Shown piece by piece: positions 15,333 through 24,185 of a stretch of 58,027 nucleotides of DNA; position 1 is the stretch's first letter, and each line of letters starts with the position of its first letter. Made by a program: the position numbers and the translations under genes. The notes under the pieces are model-generated. The model was not told the DNA's origin, searched no databases, and was given only the letters and a program-made list of their open reading frames with translations. Source of the stretch: JBGAPI01 sp044221335 (GTDB lineage: Bacteria; Pseudomonadota; Gammaproteobacteria; Xanthomonadales; Ahniellaceae); NCBI GenBank assembly GCA_044221335.1, contig JBGAPI010000033.1:1-58027 (forward strand), given 5' to 3'.

Positions 15333-17411
15333 ATGAGCGACCCGCTCGACGCCGACGGGAAGCGCCGCTGGCGCGAGCGGCTGCGGCAGGTCGACGAGCT
15401 GCTCGACCTCGGCAGGACCGAGCGTACCGCCCGTATCGCCGCGATCGCCGATCCCGCCGAGCGCGACGCGCTGGCGAGACTGATCGCGAAGGCCGAACAG
15501 CCGTCGCCGCTCGATGCACCGGCCGCGGCGTGGCTTGGCGAGCTCGGCGAGCGGACGGAAGACTGGGACCAGCGCCAGATCGGCCGCCGGATCGGCCCCT
15601 TCACCATCGTGCGCCAGCTCGGCCGCGGCGGCATGGGCACCGTGTTCCTGGCGACACGCGAACTCGGCGAGGCGGTCCAGCAGGTCGCGCTGAAGCTGCT
15701 GCCGGCGGCGGATCCCGGCCTTCGGCGCCGCTTCGCCCGCGAGCAGCGCGCCTTGGCGGCGCTGTCGCATCCGGCGATCTGTCGCCTGGTCGATGCGGGC
15801 GAAGCCGAGGACGGCACGCCCTGGCTGGCGATGGAGTATGTCGACGGCGTCGCGCTCGGCGCCTGGTGCGAGCGCCGACAGCTCGACGCGCGCGGCCGCG
15901 TCGCGCTGCTCCGGCCGGTCGCCGACGCGCTGGCCGCGGCGCACCGCGGCCTGTTCGTGCATCGCGACATCAAGCCGTCCAACCTGCTGGTCGACGCCAC
16001 CGGCACGGTGCACCTGCTCGATTTCGGCATCACGAAGCTGCTCGGAGGCGAGCGCGACCTCACCGAGCAGCGCCATGGACCGATGACGCCGGACTACGCC
16101 GCGCCGGAGCAGTTCCGCGGCGGCGCGGTGACGGTCGCCACCGACGTCTACCAGTTCGGCGTGCTGCTGTTCGCGCTGGTCGCCGGGCGCCTGCCGTATT
16201 CCGCAGCCCGCGACGACGCGCTGGCCTTCGCGACCGCGGTCTGCGAGGAGCCACCACCGAGTCTCGCGCGCGTGGCGTTGCCGAACGGCATGGCGGCAGG
16301 CCGCGGCTTTCGGCGCGACCTCGACGCGGTGATCGCGCGCTGTCTCGCGAAGGCGCCGGAGGAACGCTACCGCAGCATGGACGCGCTGCTCGCCGACCTC
16401 GACGCGCTGGTCGACGGTCGGCCGGTGTCGGCGATCCGTCGGCGCGGCTACCGGCTGCGGCACTTCCTGCGGCGGCACTGGCTGGCGGTCGCGGCGAGCG
16501 GCATCGCGGTCCTCGTCCTGGCCGCGCTGACGGCGTGGTCGTGGGTCCAGGCCGAGCGCGCGCGTCGCGCGGCGGAAATCGCGAGCATCGCCGCCGAACG
16601 CACCAACGGCACGGTGAAGTTCCTCGCCTCGCTGTTCATCGTCCCCGATCCCGGCGACGGGCGGGCGCATCGCCTGCGGGCCGACGAGCTGCTGCGCGCC
16701 GGCGCCGCGAGCCTGCCGACCGAGTCCGGCAGCGATCCGCTGATGCCGGTGGTGACCCACGCGGTGCTGGGCTACATCCACACGCGCCTCGAGGACAGCG
16801 CCGCGGCCGTCGCCGAGTACCGCGTGGCCCTGGCGGGCTTCGATGGAAGGGACCCGCGCCAGGCGATGGGATTCGGCGAGATCTATGCGATGGCGGCGGG
16901 GCAGGCGGCGCAGGTCGGGGACCTGGACCTCGCTCGGCGCTGGCTCGCCCGGTCAGAGCAGATCCGCGGACTGCAGCCTCCGAACGCGGTCGCGATCGCG
17001 TTCGAGCAGCACCTGGCGCGGGCGGTGCTGGCACGGGTCGAGCGCGAGGCGGAGCGCACGTCGAGCGAGCTGGAAGCCGCGCGTGTGCTCCTCGACGGCG
17101 GGCTCGACGATGCGCCGGCGGAGGATCGGGTCGACGCGTGGCGCGCGCTCGCGTCGGCGGAGCTCGCTACGGGCGACCTCGTCCATGCCGAGACCAGCAT
17201 CAGCAACGGCCGCAAGGCGGCCCAGGCGTTGCCGCCGGGAAAGCCGATCGCGCTGGCGCTCGACTGGCTTTCCGTGAGGCGACTCGCCGCCGCGGGGCAG
17301 CGCGATGCCGCGCGGGCGGAAATCGACCGGATCGAGCCGGGTTTCGTCGCGGCGTTCGGGGAGGACGGGAGTGCGGTGGTGCGATTGCGGGAGTGGCGCC
17401 GGGAGTTGTAG
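15333..17411 (+). CDS. Transmembrane Ser/Thr protein kinase with TPR-like C-terminus
   Basis: The 692-residue protein has a helical N-terminal extension (about 1-85) and a kinase domain at about 87-370. Motifs are GRGGMGTVF (nucleotide loop), VALKLLP (catalytic Lys), HRDIKPSNLL (catalytic loop), DFGITKLL (Mg-binding) and TPDYAAPEQFRG (activation segment end). One membrane segment follows (AVAASGIAVLVLAALTAWSW, about 382-404), then a periplasmic helical region of about 280 residues that probably forms TPR-like sensor repeats. All catalytic residues are intact. The gene directly follows its ECF sigma gene and probably phosphorylates it. The TAG stop lies in a dispersed repeat. Confidence 0.92.
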   Translation: MSDPLDADGKRRWRERLRQVDELLDLGRTERTARIAAIADPAERDALARLIAKAEQPSPLDAPAAAWLGELGERTEDWDQRQIGRRIGPFTIVRQLGRGGMGTVFLATRELGEAVQQVALKLLPAADPGLRRRFAREQRALAALSHPAICRLVDAGEAEDGTPWLAMEYVDGVALGAWCERRQLDARGRVALLRPVADALAAAHRGLFVHRDIKPSNLLVDATGTVHLLDFGITKLLGGERDLTEQRHGPMTPDYAAPEQFRGGAVTVATDVYQFGVLLFALVAGRLPYSAARDDALAFATAVCEEPPPSLARVALPNGMAAGRGFRRDLDAVIARCLAKAPEERYRSMDALLADLDALVDGRPVSAIRRRGYRLRHFLRRHWLAVAASGIAVLVLAALTAWSWVQAERARRAAEIASIAAERTNGTVKFLASLFIVPDPGDGRAHRLRADELLRAGAASLPTESGSDPLMPVVTHAVLGYIHTRLEDSAAAVAEYRVALAGFDGRDPRQAMGFGEIYAMAAGQAAQVGDLDLARRWLARSEQIRGLQPPNAVAIAFEQHLARAVLARVEREAERTSSELEAARVLLDGGLDDAPAEDRVDAWRALASAELATGDLVHAETSISNGRKAAQALPPGKPIALALDWLSVRRLAAAGQRDAARAEIDRIEPGFVAAFGEDGSAVVRLREWRREL

Positions 17412-17469
17412 GGCGGGCCCTGCCCGCCATTGCCTCCGCGGCTCGCGATGGCGGGCGGTGCCCGCCCTA
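17409..17469. repeat. Dispersed TAGGGCG...CGCCCTA element between convergent genes
   Basis: The 61-base element begins TAGGGCGGGCCCTGCCCGCC and ends GGCGGGCGGTGCCCGCCCTA. Its outer trinucleotides are the TAG stop of the kinase (plus) and the TAG stop of relA (minus). The right half is nearly identical to the right half of the 11006-11065 element. Confidence 0.8.
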
Positions 17470-19593
17470 CCGTCCCGAGCGTTTGCACTCGATGACGTTG
17501 GGCAAGGTCGAAATCCGTGCGGTGAGGTGCGACAGCTGGTCGAAGTTGGCGACCCGCAGGATGAAGCTCATCTCGCACAGGCCGCGCTCGTTGTCGACCT
17601 TGGTGCTGGCCGCGAGCACCGGCACGTCGCACCCCGTGATCACCGCGGAGACGTCCTTCAGGAGGCCCTTGCGGTCGTACGCGCGGACCATGATGCCGAC
17701 CTCGTAGGACTGCTCGTTCTTCCGGCCCCACTCGACCTGGATCATCCGCGCCGGGTCGCGCGCGACCAGGGTCGCGAGGCTCTTGCAGTTGGAGCGGTGG
17801 ATGCTGACGCCGCGACCGCGGGTGAGGTATCCGATCACCGCATCGCCCGGAAGCGGCTGGCAGCACCGGGCCAGCGTGGTGAGAAGGTTGCCGACGCCCT
17901 CGATCGTCATGCCGCGGCCGCTGCCCTCGCGCGGGCGGATGGCGTCGGAACTCTGGGTCTCCTTCGGCGGTGCCTTCGGCTCGGTCAGCTCGTGCAGCGC
18001 GCGAGCGACCTGGCCGCCGGTGACTTCGCCGACGCCGACCGCGGCATAGAGATCGTCCAGGGTCTTCAGGTTGAAGCGCGCCGGCAATTCGGTCTGATCG
18101 AGGCCGGCGAGTCCGACGCGCTTCAGGTCGCGTTCGATCAGTTCGCGTCCCGCGGCGACGTTCTTGTCGTGTTCGGCGTGCTTGAACCAGGCACGCACCT
18201 TCTCGCGGGCCCGCTGGGTGTTGAGATAGCCGTGTTCGGCCACGATCCAGTCGCGCCGCGGCGCGTTGGTCTTGCCGGTGAGGATCTCGACCGAGTCGCC
18301 GCTGGCCGGCTGGTGCAGCAGCGGCACGATGCGGCCGTTGACCTTGGCGCCCTGGCAGCGGTGCCCGACTTCGGTGTGCACATGGTAGGCGAAGTCGAGG
18401 ACGGTGGCGCCGCGCGGCAGGTCGAGCACCTTGCCCTGCGGCGTCAGCAGGTACACGCGGTCGTCGGTCAGTTCGGTGTTGATGCCGGCCAGCAGCGCGG
18501 CATCGTCGTCGGCGTCTCCCTTGGCATCCAGCAGCCGGCGCATCGCCGCGACCTTGCGCTCGAAGGCGGCGTCGCCGGCGCCGCCCTCCTTGTAGCGCCA
18601 GTGCGCGGCGACGCCGAGTTCGGCATGCGCGTGCATGTCGTGGGTGCGGATCTGCACCTCGAGCGTCTTGCCCTCGGGGCCGATCACCGCCGTATGCAGC
18701 GAGCGGTAGTCGTTGCCCTTCGGCCGCGCGATGTAGTCGTCGAACTCGCCCGGTACCGGCGGCCACAGCGTGTGGACGATGCCGAGCGCGGCGTAGCAGG
18801 TCGGCACGTCGTCGACCAGCACGCGTAACGCGCGGATGTCGTACAGGTGCTCGAAGTCGGACGACTTCTTCTGCATCTTCTTCCAGATCGAGAAGATGTG
18901 CTTCGGGCGACCAGCGATATCGGCGGTGAGGCCGGCGTCGCCTAGTACCTTCTGCAGTGCCTGGCGGGCGCCGTCGATGTAGCGCTCGCGGTCGCTGCGG
19001 CGCTCGTCGAGCAGCCGGGCGATGCGGCGGTAGGTGTCGGGCTGGAGATAGCGGAATGCCAGGTCCTCGAGCTCCCACTTCACCTGCCAGATGCCGAGGC
19101 GATTCGCCAGCGGCGCGTGGATGTCGACGGTCACCTCGGCCAGGGCCCGGCGGGTGGCCTCGGGCGCGGAGGCCGCCGCGCGCATCGCGACCAGTGCGCG
19201 CGCCAGCAGGATGAACACCACCCGGAGGTCGCGGATGATCGCGAGCAGCAGTCGGCGCAGCCCTTCCGCGCTGGCGCCGGCGTTGCGCGCCCGGTGCAGC
19301 TTCCACACCTTCTCGGCCTCGTGCTGGCCGTCGATCAGCGCGTGCACGGCGGCCCCGGGGGCGACCCGGGTGCCGTCGCGATCGAGGGTGTAGAGCAGCG
19401 TCGCGATCAGGGTGTCGGTGTCGACGCCGAGTTCGTCGAGCAGGCGCAGCGCATCGATCAGCTCAGCCGGCGCCTCGACCTCGGCCAACGCCTCCAGGAT
19501 CGCGTTCAGGCGCGTCCTTGCCGAGGGCGTGCGGGGACGCGCCGCCAGCCAGTCGGCCAGCCCGGTCGGTGGGGCGGTCGTCGCGATCTTCAC
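17467..19593 (-). CDS. relA: GTP/GDP pyrophosphokinase (ppGpp synthetase I)
   Basis: The 708-residue protein starts at GTG 19593. The N-terminal hydrolase-like domain is degenerate: the HDxxED motif is replaced around LLYTLDRDGT, so it should not degrade ppGpp. The synthetase domain (about 230-360) contains EFDD (EXDD signature of RelA enzymes, which favour GDP) followed by YIARPKGNDYRSLHTAVIGP and EVQIRTHDMHAHAELGVAAH. A TGS domain (RVYLLTPQGKVLDLPRGATV, about 380-440), a helical zinc-finger-like region with a CC pair (ARCCQPLPGDAV) and a C-terminal ACT domain (about 625-708) follow. It senses stalled ribosomes in the stringent response. Confidence 0.95.
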   Translation of the reverse strand: MKIATTAPPTGLADWLAARPRTPSARTRLNAILEALAEVEAPAELIDALRLLDELGVDTDTLIATLLYTLDRDGTRVAPGAAVHALIDGQHEAEKVWKLHRARNAGASAEGLRRLLLAIIRDLRVVFILLARALVAMRAAASAPEATRRALAEVTVDIHAPLANRLGIWQVKWELEDLAFRYLQPDTYRRIARLLDERRSDRERYIDGARQALQKVLGDAGLTADIAGRPKHIFSIWKKMQKKSSDFEHLYDIRALRVLVDDVPTCYAALGIVHTLWPPVPGEFDDYIARPKGNDYRSLHTAVIGPEGKTLEVQIRTHDMHAHAELGVAAHWRYKEGGAGDAAFERKVAAMRRLLDAKGDADDDAALLAGINTELTDDRVYLLTPQGKVLDLPRGATVLDFAYHVHTEVGHRCQGAKVNGRIVPLLHQPASGDSVEILTGKTNAPRRDWIVAEHGYLNTQRAREKVRAWFKHAEHDKNVAAGRELIERDLKRVGLAGLDQTELPARFNLKTLDDLYAAVGVGEVTGGQVARALHELTEPKAPPKETQSSDAIRPREGSGRGMTIEGVGNLLTTLARCCQPLPGDAVIGYLTRGRGVSIHRSNCKSLATLVARDPARMIQVEWGRKNEQSYEVGIMVRAYDRKGLLKDVSAVITGCDVPVLAASTKVDNERGLCEMSFILRVANFDQLSHLTARISTLPNVIECKRSGR

Positions 19594-19629
19594 GGCCCGA
19601 GTGTAAGCGCGCCCGGGTGGAGTACACGC

Positions 19630-20310
19630 TCACGGCAGGGCATATCGGTAGTGCCCGGTGATCTCGAAGTCGAACAGCACCGTCTCCTCCCGGGCGCCGG
19701 CACCGATGTTGTGCACCACCCGCGGGGCTACCTGATCGGCCTCCACCACCATTCCGATGTGCGCCAGGCCGTTGGACAGCCGCCAGACGACCACATCGCC
19801 GGCGCGATAGTCGGCCGCACGGCGCGAGTTGGCGAGCGTCGTGCCGTGGCGACCGAAGAATGTCGCGAGGTTGGGGACGCGGCGGTGGTCGATGTTGGCG
19901 TCCGGCCTCGCGAGGCCCCAGTTCTTCGGGTAGCTCGCGAAATGGGCCGACATGTCCTCGTGCAGTTCCTTCTGCAGGTCGTGGCCGATACCGCGGAATG
20001 CGCGCACGACCACGTCGGCGCAGACGCCGCGTTCCAGGGGCACGTCGCCGTCGGGGTAGGAGAGGCGGCGGTAGGCGCTGTCGTAGAGCAGGGTGACGCC
20101 GACCTGGGCCCGGGTGGCGCTCACCAGCTTCCGCTCCAGGTCGACGCCTGCAGCGTCGACCCCGAGCGGGACGATGAAGAGCACGAACAGGACGAAGATG
20201 AATGATTGGAAATTGCGGCGTCGGGGGGAGCGTCGGACAGGGCGGGTGGCCCGTTCCGGGCTGGTACACTGCAAGGCTTCGCAGTTCTTGCAGTGTCCGA
20301 GGTGAGGCAT
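19630..20310 (-). CDS. DUF1287-family secreted protein (NlpC/P60-like)
   Basis: About 226 residues if ATG 20310 is used. The start is uncertain because that ATG overlaps the ATG of the divergent 20309 gene and no good ribosome site precedes it. A hydrophobic export segment (FQSFIFVLFVLFIVPLG) is followed by the family core: AQVGVTLLYDSAYRRLSYPD, VPLERGVCADVVVRAFRG (conserved Cys), MSAHFASYPKNWGLARPDAN, IDHRRVPNLATFFGRHG, and RAGDVVVWRLSNGLAHIGMV (conserved His). The Cys/His arrangement resembles papain-like NlpC/P60 peptidases, so cell-wall peptide cleavage is likely but unproven. Confidence 0.85.
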   Translation of the reverse strand: MPHLGHCKNCEALQCTSPERATRPVRRSPRRRNFQSFIFVLFVLFIVPLGVDAAGVDLERKLVSATRAQVGVTLLYDSAYRRLSYPDGDVPLERGVCADVVVRAFRGIGHDLQKELHEDMSAHFASYPKNWGLARPDANIDHRRVPNLATFFGRHGTTLANSRRAADYRAGDVVVWRLSNGLAHIGMVVEADQVAPRVVHNIGAGAREETVLFDFEITGHYRYALP

Positions 20311-20812
20311 GTCCGTGTCGTTCCGCATCGCGTTGCCCCTGTTGTTCTGTCTCGCCGGCGGCGTTTCCGCCGCGTCGACCACGATCGAAGAGCGGATGAG
20401 CGAGTCCGAGTTCCGCCAGTCCGGCCTGTCGAAATTGTCGCCCTCCGAGCTCGAGGCGCTCAACCAGTGGCTGGCCACCCACAGCAACGCGCTGGTCACC
20501 GGCAACCGTTCGGCGGCCGGCGCCGGCGGCCCGGTGTCGACCGCGCCGCCGGACGACCGCACCGGATTCCGGGCGCAGGACGCCGGCCGCGACGTCATCG
20601 TCAGCCGCATCGCCGGCACCTTCAGTGGCTGGGGCCCGAAGTCGGTCCTGAAACTGGAGAACGGCCAGCGCTGGCAGGTCACCGACGGCAGCAGCTTCGA
20701 CTTCAATCCGATGGAACACCCGCAGGTACGGATCGAACCGAAGTCGCTGGGTTCGTGGATGTTCCACGTCGAGGGCTACAACACTGGCGCGCGAGTCACC
20801 CGCGTCGAGTGA
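20309..20812 (+). CDS. Secreted protein with OB-like C-terminus
   Basis: The 167-residue protein starts MSVSFRIALPLLFCLAGGVS and has a signal peptide ending at SAA. A GAGGTGAGGC ribosome site precedes ATG 20309. The first mature segment is helical (ERMSESEFRQSGLSKLSPSE, then LEALNQWL). The C-terminal half (VSRIAGTFSGWGPKSVLKLE, GQRWQVTDGSSFD, YNTGARVTRVE) is beta-rich and looks like a small OB or SH3-type barrel. I recall similar proteins in Xanthomonadales, without known function. Confidence 0.75.
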   Translation: MSVSFRIALPLLFCLAGGVSAASTTIEERMSESEFRQSGLSKLSPSELEALNQWLATHSNALVTGNRSAAGAGGPVSTAPPDDRTGFRAQDAGRDVIVSRIAGTFSGWGPKSVLKLENGQRWQVTDGSSFDFNPMEHPQVRIEPKSLGSWMFHVEGYNTGARVTRVE

Positions 20813-20861
20813 CCGACCATTGCGCCGCGCGCAAGGGTCCAAAGAAGAGCGATTTTCCGGG

Positions 20862-21854
20862 ATGGCAGTTCGCAGTACATCGACACGGTTCAGTCTGTCG
20901 CCGGAGGACGGCGAGCGGCTGGCGAATCTGGCCGGCCCGCTGGACGAGCACCTGCGTCAGATCGAGCTGCGGCTCGGCGTCGAGATCGCGCAGCGCGGCG
21001 CCCAGTTCGAGATCTCCGGGGAGGCGCGCCGCGTTGCAGCGCGTCTCATCGAGGAGCTGTTCGAATTGACGGCGAGCGAGACGCTGGACGCGCAGCGGGT
21101 GAATCTCATGCTGCAGGACTCGGCGGCCTCGGCCGAGGCGGCGAACGAGCGCGACGGCGGCATCGCGATCAAGGTCAAACGCGGGCAGATCCGCGGGCGG
21201 GGGGCGAACCAGGCGCGCTACCTCGAGGCGATCGCGCGACATGATCTCAACTTCGGCATCGGGCCGGCCGGCACCGGAAAGACCTATCTTGCGGTGGCGA
21301 GCGCGGTCGCCGCGCTCGACGACAACCGGGTGCAGCGCCTGATCCTGGTGCGACCCGCGGTGGAGGCCGGCGAGAAGCTCGGATTCCTGCCGGGCGACCT
21401 GACCCAGAAGGTCGATCCCTACCTGCGGCCGCTGTACGACGCGCTCTACGAGATGCTCGGCTTCGACCGCGTGGCCAAGCTGATCGAGCGCAACGTGATC
21501 GAGGTCGCGCCGCTCGCGTTCATGCGCGGCCGCACGCTCAACGATGCCTTCATCATCCTCGACGAGGCGCAGAACACCACGGTCGAACAGATGAAGATGT
21601 TCCTGACCCGGATCGGCTTCGGCTCGATCGCGGTGGTCACCAGCGACCTCACCCAGATCGACCTGCCACGGCATGTGACCTCGGGACTGCGCCACGCGTT
21701 CGGCGTGCTGGCCGGCGTCGACGGCATCAGCGTCACCCACTTCACCGCGAAGGACGTGGTGCGCCATCCGCTGGTGCAGCGGATCGTGCAGGCCTACGAG
21801 CGCCACGATGCGGAGAAGGTGGCGACCAAGGCGGACGGCGAGTCGCGGGCGTGA
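20862..21854 (+). CDS. phoH: PhoH-family ATPase (YbeZ)
   Basis: About 330 residues from ATG 20862; a TTG at 20820 is less likely. An N-terminal KH-like segment (LRQIELRLGVEIAQRGAQFE) is followed by the P-loop ATPase: Walker A GIGPAGTGKTYLAVA, then ILVRPAVEAGEKLGFLPGDL, Walker B AFIILDEAQNTT, and IAVVTSDLTQIDLP. All motifs are intact. In proteobacteria YbeZ works with YbeY in RNA metabolism. The ybeY gene follows with a 4-base GTGA overlap, the usual arrangement. Confidence 0.95.
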   Translation: MAVRSTSTRFSLSPEDGERLANLAGPLDEHLRQIELRLGVEIAQRGAQFEISGEARRVAARLIEELFELTASETLDAQRVNLMLQDSAASAEAANERDGGIAIKVKRGQIRGRGANQARYLEAIARHDLNFGIGPAGTGKTYLAVASAVAALDDNRVQRLILVRPAVEAGEKLGFLPGDLTQKVDPYLRPLYDALYEMLGFDRVAKLIERNVIEVAPLAFMRGRTLNDAFIILDEAQNTTVEQMKMFLTRIGFGSIAVVTSDLTQIDLPRHVTSGLRHAFGVLAGVDGISVTHFTAKDVVRHPLVQRIVQAYERHDAEKVATKADGESRA

Positions 21855-22315
21855 GCGCGGTCGCGAACGTGGGCGTGTTCGTCGAATACCGCTGTGGCCG
21901 CAAGGGCGTGCCGGCAAGACGGTCGTTCGAGCGTTGGGTCGCGACGGCACTCTCGCATCGCCGCGGCGGACGTCGCGAGGTCAACATCGCGCTGTTCGAC
22001 GAGACCGAGGCGCGCGCCTTGAATCGGCAGCATCGCGGTCGCGACTATGCGACGAACGTGCTGTCCTACCCCTACACGCCGATGCCGCAGGAACGTTCGC
22101 GACTGCTCGGCGATCTCGCCATCTGTCCTGCCGTCGTCGCCCGGGAGGCGGCGGAACAAGGGAAGGCGCTCAACCACCACTACGCCCACATGGTCATCCA
22201 CGGCGTGCTGCACCTGATCGGTTACGACCACGAGGCCGATGCCGAGGCGGAGGTGATGGAGGCGTTGGAGGTGAAGCTGCTGGCGAGACTCGGGATCGGG
22301 GATCCGTACGCGTAG
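21851..22315 (+). CDS. ybeY: Endoribonuclease YbeY (16S rRNA maturation)
   Basis: The 154-residue protein starts at GTG 21851, overlapping the phoH stop. It has NIALFDETEARALNRQHRGR and DYATNVLSYPYT (the conserved substrate-side arginine and TNVLSF-like motif), and the zinc site HGVLHLIGYDH with H117, H121 and H127 in H-x3-H-x5-H spacing. YbeY is a single-strand-specific metallo-endoribonuclease involved in 16S rRNA 3' processing and ribosome quality control. Its TAG stop is the first TAG of a repeat array. Confidence 0.95.
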   Translation: MSAVANVGVFVEYRCGRKGVPARRSFERWVATALSHRRGGRREVNIALFDETEARALNRQHRGRDYATNVLSYPYTPMPQERSRLLGDLAICPAVVAREAAEQGKALNHHYAHMVIHGVLHLIGYDHEADAEAEVMEALEVKLLARLGIGDPYA

Positions 22316-22746
22316 GGCGCGCACGGCGCGCCAAGGCGAGGCGTGGCATGGAGCGAACGAAGTGCCTCGCGATGGCGGCCGGTGGCCGCCCTACGCCGAT
22401 GGCGAGGCTCGGGAGTGCTCATCGTACGCGCAGGGCGCGCACGGCGCGCCATGGCGAGGCGTGGCATGGAGCGAACGAAGCGCCTCGCGATGGCGGCCGG
22501 TAGCCGCCCTACGCCGATGGCGAGGCTCGGGAGTGCTCATCGTACGCGTAGGGCGCGCACGGCGCGCCATGGCGAGGCGTGGCATGGAGCGAACGAAGTG
22601 CCTCGCGATGGCGGCCGGTGGCCGCCCTACGCCGATGGCGAGGCTCGGGTGTGCTCATCGTACGCGCAGGGCGCGCACGGCGCGCCATGGCGAGGCGTGG
22701 CATGGAGCGAACGAAGTGCCTCGCGATGGCGGCCGGTGGCCGCCCT
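22311..22746. repeat. 118-bp tandem repeat array of dispersed repeat units
   Basis: There are three full 118-base units plus a partial fourth, starting at 22311, 22429, 22547 and 22665. Each holds a unit of the type TAGGGCGCGCACGGCGCGCC ... GGTGGCCGCCCTA (81 bases in the first copy) plus a 37-base linker ending in GCTCATCGTACG. Copies differ by only a few substitutions. The first TAG is the ybeY stop codon and the last CTA is the complement of the MFS exporter stop codon. No open frame in it looks genuine. Confidence 0.92.
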
Positions 22747-24034
22747 ACACCGACTCGACCTGCTCCTCCAATTCCACCGGATCGATCGGCGTGGCCGGCG
22801 TCTCCGGCGTCAGGCGCACGTACCAGCGCCAGCATGCGAATCCGAGCAGGGTCATCGTCCCCGCGCCCAGCGCGAGATTGAGCGTGGAGGTCGCGATGTG
22901 CTGCGACAGCACGCCGGCGATCGCGCCGGTCATCAAGCCCCAGATGAAGCCTTGCACGGAACTCGCGGCCCCGCGGTGCTGCGGGTAACGGTCGAGCATC
23001 TTGATCGACAGCACCGGGAAGGCCAGCGACACGCCGACCGAATTGAGCGCGACCGGCAGCACCGCCCAGGGCACGGTCGGATGGGCGACGAGCAGGTTGT
23101 AGCCGAGATTCAGCGTCACCGCGACCGCCATCAGGGTGTAGCCGAGCCGGGTGGTCTGGCGCGGCGGCAATCGGCCGGCGAGGCGGTTCGACAGCGCGGC
23201 GCCGGTCATCATGCCGGCGATGCAGGGCACGAAGAACCACGGGAACCCGAGCGAGCCCAGCCCCAGCAGGGTCTCGACGAAGGCCGGCGCCGAGCTGATG
23301 TACAGGAAGAACGCGCCGAAGTTGAAGCCGGTACAGACCGCGAGCAGGAGGAAGCGCCCGTCGACGATGATGGTCGAGTAGGTGCGCCACAGTTCGATCG
23401 CGGAAAACGCGACCCGCGCCGCCGGCGGGTGAGTCTCCGGCAGCACCCGGACGCACAGCCAGGCCAGCCCGGCCCCGTACAGCGCGAGGAACCAGAACAC
23501 CGCCGGCCAGCCGGCCGTGGTGAACACGATGCCGCCGATGATCGGCGCCATCGCCGGGGCGACGCTGAAGAACAGCGTGATCAGGCTCATCGTGCGCTGC
23601 GCATCCGCGCCCTGGTAGAGGTCGCGCACCATCGCGCGGCTGACGATCAGGCCGGCGCCGGTCGAGAAACCCTGCAGCATGCGGAAGAACAGCAGCATCT
23701 CGATCGAATGCGACAGCGCGCAGCCGATCGAGGCCAGCGTGAAGCAGACCACGCCGATCAGGATGATCCGCCGTCGACCGTAGCTGTCCGACAGCGGGCC
23801 GTGGAAGAGCGACATCAGCGCATAGGCGACCAGGTACACGCTGATGGTCTGCTGCATCTGGAACGCGCTGGCGTTCAGGTCGTGCTGGACCGCGTGGAAG
23901 GCCGGGAAGAACGCGTCGATGGTGAACGGCCCGAACATCGCCAGCAGGGCGAGGAGGGCAGCGAGGCGGACCGGGGAACGGGTGATCGCGGACGCCGGCG
24001 GTGGCGCGCCGGCGGGGGATGCATCGGGGGACAT
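22745..24034 (-). CDS. Bcr/CflA-type multidrug MFS exporter
   Basis: The 429-residue protein has 12 predicted membrane segments. Landmarks of the DHA1 Bcr/CflA group are FTIDAFFPAFHAVQHDL at the first helix, VAYALMSLFHGPLSDSYGRR (motif A, GxLsDryGRR) in loop 2-3, and FFRMLQGFSTGAGLIVSRAM with RDLYQGADAQR. These are drug/H+ antiporters exporting compounds such as bicyclomycin and chloramphenicol; the substrate here is unknown. The N-terminus is Pro/Ala-rich and cytoplasmic. The gene is convergent with ybeY across the repeat array. Confidence 0.92.
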   Translation of the reverse strand: MSPDASPAGAPPPASAITRSPVRLAALLALLAMFGPFTIDAFFPAFHAVQHDLNASAFQMQQTISVYLVAYALMSLFHGPLSDSYGRRRIILIGVVCFTLASIGCALSHSIEMLLFFRMLQGFSTGAGLIVSRAMVRDLYQGADAQRTMSLITLFFSVAPAMAPIIGGIVFTTAGWPAVFWFLALYGAGLAWLCVRVLPETHPPAARVAFSAIELWRTYSTIIVDGRFLLLAVCTGFNFGAFFLYISSAPAFVETLLGLGSLGFPWFFVPCIAGMMTGAALSNRLAGRLPPRQTTRLGYTLMAVAVTLNLGYNLLVAHPTVPWAVLPVALNSVGVSLAFPVLSIKMLDRYPQHRGAASSVQGFIWGLMTGAIAGVLSQHIATSTLNLALGAGTMTLLGFACWRWYVRLTPETPATPIDPVELEEQVESV

Positions 24035-24106
24035 GGTCGCCGCAGTCTAGCGTGGGCGTCCGGCGCGAACCGTGTCCTACTAGTCACGACATGCCGCGCG
24101 GAAGCG

Positions 24107-24185
24107 TAGGAGCGGCGCAAGCCGCGACCCTCGACCCGCACTCGGGGCTCACGCCCCTCGGACTTCGCGGCTCACGCCGCTCCTA
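24107..24185. repeat. Dispersed TAGGAGCGGC...GCCGCTCCTA element
   Basis: The 79-base element starts TAGGAGCGGCGCAAGCCGCG and ends GCGGCTCACGCCGCTCCTA, two inverted hairpins separated by CTCGACCCGCACTCGGGG. Its terminal CTA is the complement of the AraC-type gene's TAG stop. It is a second repeat family, distinct from the TAGGGCG family, with the same habit of supplying a stop codon. Confidence 0.8.

Noticed and set aside
17467..19593. The RelA homologue as SpoT (bifunctional)
   Set aside because: The HD hydrolase motif is degraded and the synthetase has EXDD, so a synthetase-only RelA is preferred.
22320..22740. Open frames through the 118-bp array encoding repeated Arg-rich peptides
   Set aside because: They arise from repetition of a GC-rich non-coding unit that contains stop-codon-forming ends.
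22311..22746. The array as a CRISPR
   Set aside because: The 118-base unit has no short-repeat and variable-spacer structure, and the linkers are nearly identical.
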